The position numbers were made by a program, and so were the translations under genes. DNA of 64,000 nucleotides. Source: UBA1479 sp038109305. Its GTDB lineage: Bacteria; Pseudomonadota; Alphaproteobacteria; Rhodospirillales; Casp-alpha2. Below the pieces are notes generated by a model. The model was not told where the DNA came from, made no database searches, and worked only from the letters and a program-made list of their open reading frames with translations. The DNA is taken from the NCBI GenBank assembly GCA_038109305.1, contig JAYNIR010000014.1:1-64000 (forward strand), in the 5' to 3' direction. Shown piece by piece: positions 1 through 9,839 of this stretch (position 1 is the first letter of the stretch; each line of letters opens with the position of its first letter).

Positions 1-342
1 CAGATGGATACCTTTGGGTTCCTGACATCCCAACGCAAGACTGACTTAATATTCGACGAAGTCTCTGATTGCCCATACCACCCATCAAAAATTTGATTGG
101 GGAATTTCCATCCTAATGCCTTTGGGGATACCTATGCCTGATACCAACACCTGATACCTTCTGAATACCTGCAAGGTGAGGAAACATCATTCTTTAGGAT
201 AAGATTAATTTTTAGAACTTTTGTACCAACTGAAATTCCATACCTAATACCATACCTGCGGGATAGAATTTCTTTTAGAAGTGTTTTGGAAGTAAACGAG
301 GTATTCTAACTTATTGATTTTATTGTATAATTTTTTTTGAAA
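1..342. other. AT-rich non-coding left edge with degenerate short repeats
   Basis: No convincing reading frame is present. The stretch is far more AT-rich than its surroundings. It carries recurrent ATACC-type words, for example CCTGATACC twice about 12 bp apart near 138-157 and CCTAATACC near 243-251, which look like a degenerate tandem array. It lies downstream of the guaA stop, and no GC-rich terminator hairpin is visible there. Confidence 0.5.
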
Positions 343-1938
343 TCATTCCCACTCAATTGTCCCGGGCGGCTTCGACGTCACGTCGTAGACGACCCGGTTG
401 ATGCCCTTCACCTCGTTGATGATGCGGTTGGCGGTGCGGCCCAGAAACTCGTGATCGAAGGGGTAGTAATCCGCCGTCATGCCGTCGGTGGACGTAACGG
501 CGCGGAGCGCGCAGACGTAATCGTACGTCCGGGCATCGCCCATGACGCCCACGGTCTGCACCGGCAGCAGCACGGCGAAGGCCTGCCAGATGATGTCGTA
601 AAGCTCTGCGTTGCGGATTTCCTCAAGATAGATCACATCCGCCTTGCGCAGGATGTCGAGTTTTTCCGGAGTGATTTCGCCGGGCACACGGATCGCCAGC
701 CCTGGCCCGGGGAACGGATGGCGGCCGACGAAGGCGTCGGGCAGGCCGAGCTCGCGACCAAGCGCGCGGACTTCGTCCTTAAACAGCTCACGGAGCGGTT
801 CGACCAAGGCCATGTTCATGCGTTCGGGCAGGCCGCCGACATTGTGGTGCGATTTTATGGTAACGCTGGGTCCGCCGGTGAACGACACCGACTCGATCAC
901 ATCCGGATAGAGCGTTCCCTGCGCCAGAAACTTGGCGCCGCCGACGGATTTGGCTTCTTGTTCGAACACGTCGATGAACAGCCGCCCGATAGTCTTGCGT
1001 TTGACCTCCGGGTCGGTGACGCCGCGCAGTTCGCCCAAAAACAGATCGGCCGCATTCCGGTGGATCAGCGGAATGTTGTAGGTATCGCGGAACAGGGTCA
1101 CCACCTCGTCCGCTTCGTTGGCCCGCATCAGGCCGTGGTCGACGAAGACGCAGGTCAGTTGATCGCCGATGGCTTCGTGCAGCAGCACCGCGACGACGGA
1201 GGAGTCGACCCCTCCCGACAGCCCGCAGATGACGTTCCCGTCGCCGACCTGATTGCGAACCTGTTTGATGGCTTCGTCCTTGAAGGCGGCCATGGTCCAG
1301 TCGTCGGTGCAGCCGCAAACCTTGTGCGTGAAGTTGGACAGCAGCTTCGCGCCGTCGGGGGTATGGACGACTTCAGGGTGGAATTGCACGCCGAACATGC
1401 GCCCGCCTTCGTGCGCGATGGCGGCAAAGGGCGACCCGTCGGATACGGCGACCGGCTTGAAGCCCTTGGGCACGGAGATGATTTTGTCGCCGTGGCTCAT
1501 CCACACCTGGTGTTTCTGGCCCTCGGCCCAGACGCCGTCGAACAGCGGGCAGTCGCCCACGACTTCGACAAAGGCGCGGCCGAATTCCCGGTGATTGGAC
1601 GGTTCGACCTCACCGCCCATCTGGGCGACCATGGTCTGTTCTCCGTAACAAATGCCGAACACCGGCAGGTCGAAATCGTCGGCGAACAGACCGCCGGGGG
1701 CGCGGGGGGTCGTTGCCTCGTGCACAGACGCCGGCCCGCCCGAAAGGATCACGCCACGCGGGCCGAAGGCGCGGATTGAGGCCTCGTCGACGGCATTGAA
1801 CGGATGAATTTCGCAGTAAACGCCCGATTCCCGGACCCGCCGGGCGATCAGCTGGGTCACCTGGGAGCCGAAATCGACTATCAGGATTTTGTCGGCATGA
1901 AGCGTATCGGCCGGAGGGGATTTTTCGGGCGTCGGCAT
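343..1938 (-). CDS. guaA: GMP synthase (glutamine-hydrolysing)
   Basis: This enzyme makes GMP from XMP, ATP and glutamine, the last step of guanine nucleotide synthesis in the cytosol. The 531 residues match the usual single-chain length. The N-terminal class I amidotransferase domain (about 18-210) shows SGGPASVH, the nucleophile elbow FGICYGEQ with the catalytic Cys, and GVQFHPEVVH with the catalytic His. The ATP pyrophosphatase domain shows the P-loop GLSGGVDSSVVAVLL, and the C-terminal dimerisation domain ends in PPGTIEWE. It lies on the same strand as rsmB and guaB, which suggests an ancestral guaB-rsmB-guaA order now interrupted by accessory genes. Confidence 0.97.
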   Translation of the reverse strand: MPTPEKSPPADTLHADKILIVDFGSQVTQLIARRVRESGVYCEIHPFNAVDEASIRAFGPRGVILSGGPASVHEATTPRAPGGLFADDFDLPVFGICYGEQTMVAQMGGEVEPSNHREFGRAFVEVVGDCPLFDGVWAEGQKHQVWMSHGDKIISVPKGFKPVAVSDGSPFAAIAHEGGRMFGVQFHPEVVHTPDGAKLLSNFTHKVCGCTDDWTMAAFKDEAIKQVRNQVGDGNVICGLSGGVDSSVVAVLLHEAIGDQLTCVFVDHGLMRANEADEVVTLFRDTYNIPLIHRNAADLFLGELRGVTDPEVKRKTIGRLFIDVFEQEAKSVGGAKFLAQGTLYPDVIESVSFTGGPSVTIKSHHNVGGLPERMNMALVEPLRELFKDEVRALGRELGLPDAFVGRHPFPGPGLAIRVPGEITPEKLDILRKADVIYLEEIRNAELYDIIWQAFAVLLPVQTVGVMGDARTYDYVCALRAVTSTDGMTADYYPFDHEFLGRTANRIINEVKGINRVVYDVTSKPPGTIEWE

Positions 1939-1969
1939 GTCCCGCTTCTAGCCCGAATGGCGGCGGGAG

Positions 1970-2394
1970 TCACGCGGAGAGAGCAGCTTTTCCGGCGGGA
2001 AATTTAACCCCCAGCGGGACCACGGAAACCCCCTTGAATCCGGGGGGAGGTAGCGGGTCCTGGCGAGCCGTGAACAGGTCATGGATTGCTTCGGCGCCCT
2101 GGTCGCCGGCGGCCATGAGCACCCGTTCCGTCGTGCCGCCGCCGATCGATCCGTTGACCCGATCCGCCAGTTTTTTGTCCAGGCCCGATGTCGCCACCGA
2201 CGTCCATTTAAACTTGCTGCCGACGTTGCGGCGCATGAAGGCGTTGACTTCGCGTTCGACCTTGGCGATGTCCTTGCAGAAGGCCTCGGCATTTTTCCGG
2301 CCGTTGATGCGGAAGGCGATGGAAATCGGCACCAGCGCCGAGACCCGCCGTCGTATTCAACCCGCGCCATATAGGGCGCGACCCGAATGTCCAT
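1970..2394 (-). pseudogene. hypothetical protein, probably frameshifted
   Basis: Two minus-strand frames appear to be parts of one protein. The first starts at the ATG at 2394 and reads MDIRVAPYMARVEYDGG. The second reads SALVPISIAFRINGRK from about 2340 and ends at 1970. Joining them at about 2345 needs a single-base change. The second part has plausible protein composition (helical, charged, C-terminal KFPAGKAALSA). I recognise no family. The gene sits between guaA and the secreted Cys-rich gene with no clear operon partner. The alternative is that only the 120-residue GTG-started frame (2332-1970) is expressed. Confidence 0.45.
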
Positions 2395-2487
2395 GATGTT
2401 GGGGGACTGCGCCTGGCCGCCGCCGCCGGCAATTTCAGATGATTTACGTGGGATGGGCAGCCGGGCCGAACGGAACAGCCCGGGGCG

Positions 2488-2853
2488 TCAATAGCACTGC
2501 TTGCGGGCGGTGCGGCAATTTTCGAAGCAATCCTTGTTGCCGGCGCAGGCCTTGCGACAGTTTTTGAATTCGGTGCCGCAATCGCGCTGTTGGCCGCCCA
2601 TGCCAGGGCCCTTGGCGACGTCGCACTGCAGGGCGCAGGACTGTTTCGCGGTCGTGCCGTTCTGTTCGATGCAGTTGTGGAAGCACATCTGTGCCTTGTA
2701 CTGCGACAGCTCATCGCCATGGAAGTGCAGCGCGCCCGTGTCGTGGCTCAGCTGATTGCCGTGAAAATGCAGTTGGCCGGTGTCATGCGCGTCGGCGGGG
2801 CCCGCGAGGACCAGGGCAAAAACCGCAAGGGCGGCGAACAAACGGATCATCAT
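2488..2853 (-). CDS. secreted His-rich/Cys-rich small protein
   Basis: The start is set at the ATG at 2853 because GAGGAG lies just upstream, giving 121 residues; an upstream in-frame extension has no such site. Residues 1-22 form a signal peptide (MMIRLFAALAVFALVLAG, cleavage near ADA-HD). Next comes a near-perfect tandem repeat of about 14 residues, HDTGQLHFHGNQLS then HDTGALHFHGDELS. The C-terminal half has twelve Cys, many in CxxxC-like spacing (CFHNC, CALQC, CRKAC, CFENC). Export plus His and Cys clusters suggests a periplasmic metal-binding or disulfide-stabilised protein, but that is inference. I do not recognise the family. The gene is divergent from the ThDP decarboxylase operon. Confidence 0.75.
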   Translation of the reverse strand: MMIRLFAALAVFALVLAGPADAHDTGQLHFHGNQLSHDTGALHFHGDELSQYKAQMCFHNCIEQNGTTAKQSCALQCDVAKGPGMGGQQRDCGTEFKNCRKACAGNKDCFENCRTARKQCY

Positions 2854-2959
2854 TGAAACTCCTCGGTCAAACCCTCGTCGGGGCCCCACGTGAGAACCCT
2901 TTTTAAAAGGTAACGGCGGCCAGGTCCAGGGCCCGATCGGCGCTTTTATCCCTCGGAGA

Positions 2960-2971
2960 ATTGTATACAAT
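2960..2971. promoter_or_regulatory. 12-bp perfect palindrome, possible GntR-type operator
   Basis: ATTGTATACAAT is a perfect palindrome 26 bp before the start of the decarboxylase alpha gene, between two divergent genes. Its TTGTATACAA core resembles operators of FCD-subfamily GntR regulators. No GntR gene is visible in the window, so the regulator assignment is inference. Confidence 0.4.
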
Positions 2972-2996
2972 GCGCATGTCTTAGGGAGGCCCCATA

Positions 2997-3515
2997 ATGT
3001 CAGAGCATCCGCACAACGAATGGTCCACCGCGCTGTTCCGCCAGTTCAAGGACGCGGGGATCGACCTGTTCACCTATATCCCCGACGCCGGCAACGCCCG
3101 CATGGCCGAACTGGCGGAGGAAGATAACGAAACGAAGCTGGTCCTCCTGACGACCGAGGAAGAGGGCGTGGCGATGGCGGCCGGCGCCGATCTGGTCGGC
3201 AAGAAATCGATTTTGATGATGCAGTCCTCGGGGCTCGGCAACTGCCCCAACTATCTGTCATTTTCCCACGCCGGGTTTCCCTGCCTGATGATGATTTCCA
3301 TGCGCGGCGACCATGGCGAGCAGAACCCCTGGCAGTACCCCATGGGCAAGGCGGTAAAGGGTATCCTCGAAGCCATGGGGGTGATGATGTTCACGGTCGA
3401 GCGGCGAGACGAGCTCGAACGCGCCGCCGATGCGGCGATCCAGGCGGCGTTCCGCAACAATCAGGCGGCGGCGCTGGTGCTGTCGCAGAAATTCTTGGGC
3501 GCGAAGGCTTTCTAG
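2997..3515 (+). CDS. ThDP-dependent decarboxylase, alpha subunit (sulfopyruvate/phosphonopyruvate decarboxylase type)
   Basis: The 172-residue protein corresponds to the N-terminal (PYR-type) domain of ThDP enzymes made as a separate subunit, as in ComD of sulfopyruvate decarboxylase. The activating Glu lies in LLTTEEEGVAMAAGADLVGK, followed by the QSSGLGNCPNYLSF segment typical of this family. A strong site (AGGGAGG) precedes the ATG. The matching C-terminal ThDP-binding subunit follows at 3717 after a structured 201-bp gap. The probable reaction is decarboxylation of a 3-substituted pyruvate (sulfopyruvate to sulfoacetaldehyde, or phosphonopyruvate). Which substrate is used cannot be told from sequence. 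Confidence 0.82.
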   Translation: MSEHPHNEWSTALFRQFKDAGIDLFTYIPDAGNARMAELAEEDNETKLVLLTTEEEGVAMAAGADLVGKKSILMMQSSGLGNCPNYLSFSHAGFPCLMMISMRGDHGEQNPWQYPMGKAVKGILEAMGVMMFTVERRDELERAADAAIQAAFRNNQAAALVLSQKFLGAKAF

Positions 3516-3716
3516 TCGTGAGGGCGATCTTGAAAAACTGGGCCAATGAGGCCCCGGGCCGGTTAGGCCCGAGAGCCAAGGCCACGGATGTGGCCGCCCG
3601 ACGACTGAGGGAAAACTAATTGGACCGTTGAGTCCCCGCGGAGCGTAAGCGCAGCGAAAGCCAAGTGAGCGGAGCGAGCGCCCGGCAATTGAGGGACATA
3701 TAAAAAGGAATTTAAT
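3516..3716 (+). repeat. intergenic hairpin array with an imperfect direct repeat
   Basis: This spacer separates the two subunit genes. It holds successive short inverted repeats: GGGCC/GGCCC near 3555-3570, GGCCAC/GTGGCC near 3580-3595 and GGAC/GTCC near 3622-3635. It also holds a roughly 40-bp imperfect direct repeat at 3573-3612 and 3658-3696, both ending in GAGGGA. The beta-subunit ribosome site AAGGA lies at its end. It could be a repeat element of the REP type or an mRNA structure that tunes subunit ratio or stability. Confidence 0.55.
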
Positions 3717-4298
3717 ATGACCAAAATCACTTTGGACCGCCGCGAACTCCTCGCGCCGCTGCTGCCGGATCATGCGGATTGTTTGATCGTCTCGGGCCTT
3801 GCGGGCTCGTCCAAGGACGCGGCGGGGCTGACCCGTGATGGCGACAATCTGTTCACCATGGCAGGGTGCATGGGCTCGGCCGTGGCGACTGGCCTCGCAG
3901 TTGCGCTGGGCGCGCCCGACCACAAAGTCCTGGTGATCACCGGTGATGGTGAGTTGCAGATGGGATTGGGGAGCCTCAACACCGTCGCGACGCAGGCAAC
4001 GAATAACCTATCGATCATCTGCATCGACAACGGCACGCACGGCGAAACCGGCGGCCAGGAAGGCCACACCATCCACAAGACCAACCTCGCGATGATCGCC
4101 CAAGGATCAGGCATCCCGAGCGTTCATACGATCACCAGTGCCGGGGAGATCGAGGGGGCCAGGAAGTTCCTGAACGACACGCCGGGCCCGCGCTTCCTCT
4201 GGTGCCGAGTGCTACCGGGCGACCCGACCAAGTTCAAGCGGAACATGAACCCGACGGAGTGCCGATTGAGATTTCGTAATGCCTACCTCGGCGCGTAA
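3717..4298 (+). CDS. ThDP-dependent decarboxylase, beta subunit
   Basis: The 193-residue protein is the ThDP/Mg-binding (PP) domain of the same two-subunit enzyme, comparable to ComE. The cofactor motif starts at GDGELQMGLGSLNTVA and ends at the conserved Asn of IICIDNG, with family features HGETGGQEGHT and FKRNMNPTECR. AAGGA precedes the ATG. It must pair with the product of 2997-3515 to form the complete active site at the domain interface. Downstream is a dehalogenase-like hydrolase on the same strand, 27 bp away, probably co-transcribed. Confidence 0.83.
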   Translation: MTKITLDRRELLAPLLPDHADCLIVSGLAGSSKDAAGLTRDGDNLFTMAGCMGSAVATGLAVALGAPDHKVLVITGDGELQMGLGSLNTVATQATNNLSIICIDNGTHGETGGQEGHTIHKTNLAMIAQGSGIPSVHTITSAGEIEGARKFLNDTPGPRFLWCRVLPGDPTKFKRNMNPTECRLRFRNAYLGA

Positions 4299-4325
4299 CC
4301 GCCGACCCGGGCGACCGGTAGTTTG

Positions 4326-5207
4326 ATGCTCGACAATTTCGAACAGAGGCGCATCGCTGCGAACGGGACGGAAATCAACCTGCGCTGGGCGGGCTCGGGC
4401 CCGCCGTTGCTGCTGATCCACGGCTATCCACAGACGAATGTCATGTGGCACAAAATCGCACCCCGGTTGGCCGAGGATTTCACCGTCGTGTGTCCTGATG
4501 TGCGCGGCTATGGCGACAGCGGCAAGCCGCCCACGGACGCGGCCCACCGCGCTTATTGCAAAAGCGAGCAGGCCAAGGACCTGGTTGAGGTCATGGCGGC
4601 GCTCGGCCACGAAAGATTCTTTGTCGGCGGGCATGACCGGGGCGGGCGGGTCGCCTACCGCCTCACGCTTGACCATCAGGACCGGGTCGGCAAGCTCGCG
4701 GTCCTCGACATCGTGCCGACGGTCGAACAGTACGAACGCATGAAGGTCGGTGGCGCGCAGGCGTCCTTCCATTGGTATTTCCTGGCCCAGCCCGCCCCCT
4801 TGCCGGAACGCCTGATCGGCAACGACCCTGAATTTTTCTTTCGCCATGTGACGGCAAGCTGGACCAAAATCCCGGGCGCCTTCGACGGTGCGGCCATGGC
4901 CGAATACCTTCGGTGTTTTTCCGATCCGAAAACCATCCGCGCGACCTGCGAAGATTACCGCGCGGGCTACGCCATCGACCGCAAACTGGACGCCCAGGAC
5001 CGCGCGGCGGGGCGGAAGATTACTTGCCCCGTGCTGGCGCTTTGGGGCGACCGGGGCGAGCCGGAGAAGCCGGTAAACGTTTTGGAAATCTGGAAAACAT
5101 GGGCGGATAACGTGACGGGACAAGCTGTCCCCGGCGGTCATTTCCTGCCTGAGGAATCGCCGGAAGAAACGCTCGCGGCGATGCGGGCATTTTTCATGGC
5201 GTCTTAA
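4326..5207 (+). CDS. alpha/beta hydrolase, fluoroacetate dehalogenase-like
   Basis: The 293-residue protein closely follows the pattern of bacterial fluoroacetate dehalogenases (DehH1/FAcD). The oxyanion segment is LLLIHGYPQTNVMWH. The nucleophile Asp and adjacent Arg lie in GGHDRGGRVAYRL, where most hydrolases have Ser. The acid Asp is in AVLDIVPT, the halide-binding His-Trp pair in FHWYFLAQPAPLPE, the halide Tyr in CEDYRAG, and the catalytic His in GGHFLPEE. All these positions are as in the family, so activity on 2-haloacids such as haloacetates is likely. The ATG at 4326 is preferred over the TTG at 4323. It ends just before a bidirectional terminator. Confidence 0.85.
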   Translation: MLDNFEQRRIAANGTEINLRWAGSGPPLLLIHGYPQTNVMWHKIAPRLAEDFTVVCPDVRGYGDSGKPPTDAAHRAYCKSEQAKDLVEVMAALGHERFFVGGHDRGGRVAYRLTLDHQDRVGKLAVLDIVPTVEQYERMKVGGAQASFHWYFLAQPAPLPERLIGNDPEFFFRHVTASWTKIPGAFDGAAMAEYLRCFSDPKTIRATCEDYRAGYAIDRKLDAQDRAAGRKITCPVLALWGDRGEPEKPVNVLEIWKTWADNVTGQAVPGGHFLPEESPEETLAAMRAFFMAS

Positions 5208-5225
5208 GGAGAATAGCCTCACATG

Positions 5226-5255
5226 AAAAAGCCGGGCATTAGCCCGGCCTTTTGG
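5226..5255. terminator. bidirectional Rho-independent terminator
   Basis: A 7-bp GC stem GCCGGGC/GCCCGGC (5231-5237 and 5242-5248) is flanked by AAAAA on the left and CTTTT on the right. It can therefore stop both the rightward hydrolase transcript and the leftward thiC transcript. Confidence 0.85.
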
Positions 5256-5281
5256 TGTTCTGAACGGCGGAGCCGACGGCC

Positions 5282-7123
<1,842 letters not shown>

Positions 7124-7200
7124 GAAAATTCTCCCGGCAAACTTCGTTTGTTGGGTCTTTAGCGACGGAGGGGGGATGAAAAAAGAGTGCCACCTCAGGC

Positions 7201-7318
7201 GTTTCCAAATCCCTTCGCCGGCATGACCCGGAGCAGGTTCGGCGGGTTTAGGCGCCCAATTGCGCTAATCTCAGCCCCAATCTGTCAATAAAGGCGGGAG
7301 GGACACCCCGTCGGAACC
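7201..7318 (-). ncRNA. TPP riboswitch (thi box) upstream of thiC
   Basis: Read on the minus strand the leader contains the ordered conserved pieces of the TPP aptamer: GGGGTG near 7307, GGCTGAGATTAG near 7275, then AACCCGCCGAACCTG, CCGGGTCATGCC and GGCGAAGGGA near 7210. The outer GGTTCC and GGAAAC can close stem P1. It ends about 77 nt before the thiC start, so thiamine pyrophosphate should repress thiC. Confidence 0.95.
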
Positions 7319-7367
7319 CTTGGAATCTGGAGACTCATCCAGGCCGCGTCAAGGCATTCCTCGGGCT

Positions 7368-7775
7368 TTAAATGCCCATGAGTGCCAGAACCACGGCCTG
7401 AACCCAGATGACGACCAGCCAGCTGCCGCCGTCGACCGCCGTCAACGCCCAGGGACGCCCTTGAAACCGGTGATTGACGGCCATGGGCGCCACGACCAGC
7501 CCGAGCCACAAAAACCCGCCGGTGATCAGCGCCGAGCGGAGCGTCAGCTTGTCCGCCCCGAAATGGTAATAGACCCCGGCGAGCACCCCCGCGATCAGCA
7601 ATTGGGAAATCCCGGCGGTCACGAAACAGGCCGGGCCGATGATTTCGCGCATGTGGGCTTCATTAATGCCCGTCGCCGTCTGCCACTGTTTGCCGACGAT
7701 GTTGTAATAGAGCGCCGCCGCGATGAACCCCGCCACCGCCGCCGCACCCATGGACAAAATGTTGATGCCCCCCAT
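7368..7775 (-). CDS. DUF1761 family membrane protein
   Basis: The start is taken at the ATG at 7775, giving 135 residues; the longer frame runs into the divergent nuclease gene. Four hydrophobic segments are visible near 8-25, 46-70, 82-100 and 117-133. The N-terminal ALYYNIVGKQWQTATG is typical of DUF1761 proteins (small four-helix inner-membrane proteins of unknown function). It is transcribed divergently from the broken thermonuclease gene. Confidence 0.72.
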   Translation of the reverse strand: MGGINILSMGAAAVAGFIAAALYYNIVGKQWQTATGINEAHMREIIGPACFVTAGISQLLIAGVLAGVYYHFGADKLTLRSALITGGFLWLGLVVAPMAVNHRFQGRPWALTAVDGGSWLVVIWVQAVVLALMGI

Positions 7776-7854
7776 GGTAATCGCTGTGTCGCTTCCTGGT
7801 TGAACCTGTATGATCATAGCGGATTTCAGAGGTGAGTCTGCTAGAATAGAGACC

Positions 7855-8394
7855 ATGAAAAGGTTGTCGCCGATTACGGCGGTTGCCGGTTTGATTTGGG
7901 TGATGGGGGCCATGGCCGTTTCCGCCGAAAAGGAAATGAAGGGCCCCGTCTGCGTTGTCGACGGCGACACCATCATGTTCGGTGGCAAGCGCAAATACAC
8001 CCTTTGCGAGGGCGGCAAGTTATTGGACTAATGGGGCGTCGCCGCCTTCAAGCTCAATAAGCAGTGCAAACACCCGAACGGCCGCATCGTGCATTGCGGC
8101 CGGTTTTCGGCATCCATGCTGACCGAAAAGATCAAGAAGAACACCGAAAAGATCAAGAAGAACTAAGTCCGCTGCGAGATGAAAAAGCCCCGGCCCGACG
8201 GTACGCCGGTTGCCGAATGCTTCGTCGGCACGGTTAACCTCAACCGCCACGTGGTGGAAAACGGCTACGCGCTCGCCTTCCAGCCTGATACCGAGTGCTA
8301 CAAGGCCTACGAAGCGATCGCGAAGGAAGGCAAGAGGGGCATGTGGATCACCACCTTCGTCAAGCCCTGGAAGATCAAGACGAAAGCCAAGTAG
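7855..8394 (+). pseudogene. thermonuclease-family protein with two in-frame TAA codons
   Basis: One uninterrupted frame of 180 codons encodes a signal peptide (MKRLSPITAVAGLIWVMGAM) and a staphylococcal-nuclease-like domain. CVVDGDTIMFGGK is the metal-site start, and VRCEMKKPRPDGTPVAECFV, NRHVVENGYALAF and KRGMWITTFVKPW follow in family order. TAA codons interrupt it at 8029-8031 and 8164-8166, without any frameshift. A 21-bp exact tandem duplication (8122-8142, 8143-8163, encoding TEKIKKN twice) lies directly before the second stop. An expressed product would be a 58-residue stub unless the stops are read through or are sequence errors. Confidence 0.75.
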
Positions 8395-8427
8395 CCAGGG
8401 GTCGCTCCTGCGCCTAATATTCGGCCC

Positions 8428-9015
8428 ATGCTGACGATCAGGAACCTAAAGGCGCATATGGTTGAGGTCCGGGACCTGGACCTGGAAGACGGCCAATGTG
8501 TCACCGTCATGGGCCCGTCCGGGTCGGGCAAAAGCCTGTTTCTCCGCGCCATGGCCGACTTGGACCCGTCGGAGGGCGAGGTCACGCTAAACGGCGAGGC
8601 CCGCGACGCCATGACCGGCCCCGATTGGCGCCGGCGGGTGATTTACGTCGGCCCGGAGTCGGGCTGGTGGGAAGACCGGGTTGGCGATCATTTCAGCGAT
8701 CCGGCGGCGTTGACCGGCCGCCTGCATCAATTGGGGTTTCGCGGCGACGTGATGAGCTGGCCGGTGTCCCGCCTTTCGACCGGTGAGCGCCAGCGCCTCG
8801 CCATCGCGCGGGCCATGGACCGGGGGCCGCGCGTCCTGCTGCTGGATGAACCGACGGGGGCCTTGGATCAGGAAGCGACTGCCCGGGTCGAAGGATTGCT
8901 CCACGACTTTTTGCAGGACGGCGGCATCGTCGTCATGGCGACGCACGAAAAGGATCAGGCGTCCCGCATCGCGTCCGAAACCTACCGGATCAACAACGGG
9001 AGGCTTTCCCAATGA
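8428..9015 (+). CDS. fetA: ABC transporter ATPase, FetA/YbbL type
   Basis: The 195-residue ATPase has Walker A GPSGSGKSLFLRAMA, signature LSTGERQRLAIARAM, Walker B VLLLDEPTGALD and the switch His in MATHEKDQ. It is short, as in FetA. The stop overlaps the start of the UPF0014 permease gene in an ATGA, so the two are translationally coupled. In E. coli the FetAB pair exports iron and protects against oxidative stress; the same role here is inference from family and gene pairing. Confidence 0.82.
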   Translation: MLTIRNLKAHMVEVRDLDLEDGQCVTVMGPSGSGKSLFLRAMADLDPSEGEVTLNGEARDAMTGPDWRRRVIYVGPESGWWEDRVGDHFSDPAALTGRLHQLGFRGDVMSWPVSRLSTGERQRLAIARAMDRGPRVLLLDEPTGALDQEATARVEGLLHDFLQDGGIVVMATHEKDQASRIASETYRINNGRLSQ

Positions 9016-9839
9016 CGGCCGCCGAAACAACGGCACAGGTCGTGTCGCTGGCGCCGGCGGACTTGGCCATCGCGGCGCTGTTGCTGGCCGTCAACGGCGC
9101 GCTGTCCTTGAAGCTCAAATTGGGGGTGACCCGCTCCCTCGCTATTGCGGCGACGCGGATGATCGTGCAGCTGACCATCCTGGGCATGGTGTTGCGCTAC
9201 CTGTTCGCCATTAAATCGCTGTGGCTGACCTTGGGCGTCGTCGCCATCATGATCGGCTTCGCCGGTTATGAAGTCATGAGCCGCCAGGACCGCAAGCTGA
9301 AAGGCCTCTGGTCTTATGGCATCGGCGTATCGACCATGACCTTCGCCGCCGTCACGGTGACCCTTCTGGCGCTCGCGACGCAGATCAAACCGGATCCGTG
9401 GTACGATCCGCGCTATGCCGTGCCGATCCTGGGCATGATGCTGGGCAACGCCATGACCGGCATTTCGCTCGGCCTCAACAACCTGTTCAACGCGGTGACC
9501 CGCGAACGCTGGGCGGTCGAGGCGCAAATCGCTTTGGGCGAAACCCGCGACGTGGCGTTGAAGCCCTTCATCCGCCGGGCGCTTAAGACGGCGCTCATGC
9601 CGACGATCAATTCCATGGCGGCGACGGGCATCGTCTCGCTGCCCGGCATGATGACCGGGCAGATTTTGGCCGGCGCCGATCCGGCGGAGGCCGTGAAGTA
9701 TCAGTTATTGGTGATGTTCCTGATTTGCGGGGCCACGTGCATCGGCGCGGTGACGGCGATTTACGGCGCCGTGTTCCGCTTGACCGACCCGCGCCACCGG
9801 CTCAGGCTCGACCGGATTGCGGAGGCGGAAAAATCATGA
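9012..9839 (+). CDS. fetB: UPF0014 family ABC permease, FetB/YbbM type
   Basis: The 275-residue integral membrane protein has about seven hydrophobic segments. It shows UPF0014 landmarks: TRMIVQLTILGMVLRYLF, the cytoplasmic MLGNAMTGISLGLNN segment, and SLPGMMTGQILAGADP near residue 215. It partners the ATPase just upstream with an ATGA overlap. Its own stop overlaps the ATG of a broken enolase-superfamily reading frame, again as ATGA. Confidence 0.84.
   Translation: MTAAETTAQVVSLAPADLAIAALLLAVNGALSLKLKLGVTRSLAIAATRMIVQLTILGMVLRYLFAIKSLWLTLGVVAIMIGFAGYEVMSRQDRKLKGLWSYGIGVSTMTFAAVTVTLLALATQIKPDPWYDPRYAVPILGMMLGNAMTGISLGLNNLFNAVTRERWAVEAQIALGETRDVALKPFIRRALKTALMPTINSMAATGIVSLPGMMTGQILAGADPAEAVKYQLLVMFLICGATCIGAVTAIYGAVFRLTDPRHRLRLDRIAEAEKS

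Noticed and set aside
337..1779. Long plus-strand open frame over guaA
   Set aside because: It mirrors guaA on the other strand in a GC-rich genome and has the histidine- and arginine-rich composition of an antisense frame.
4212..5222. Long minus-strand open frame over the dehalogenase-like gene
   Set aside because: It is antisense to a clear alpha/beta hydrolase with all catalytic motifs and has no recognisable domain.
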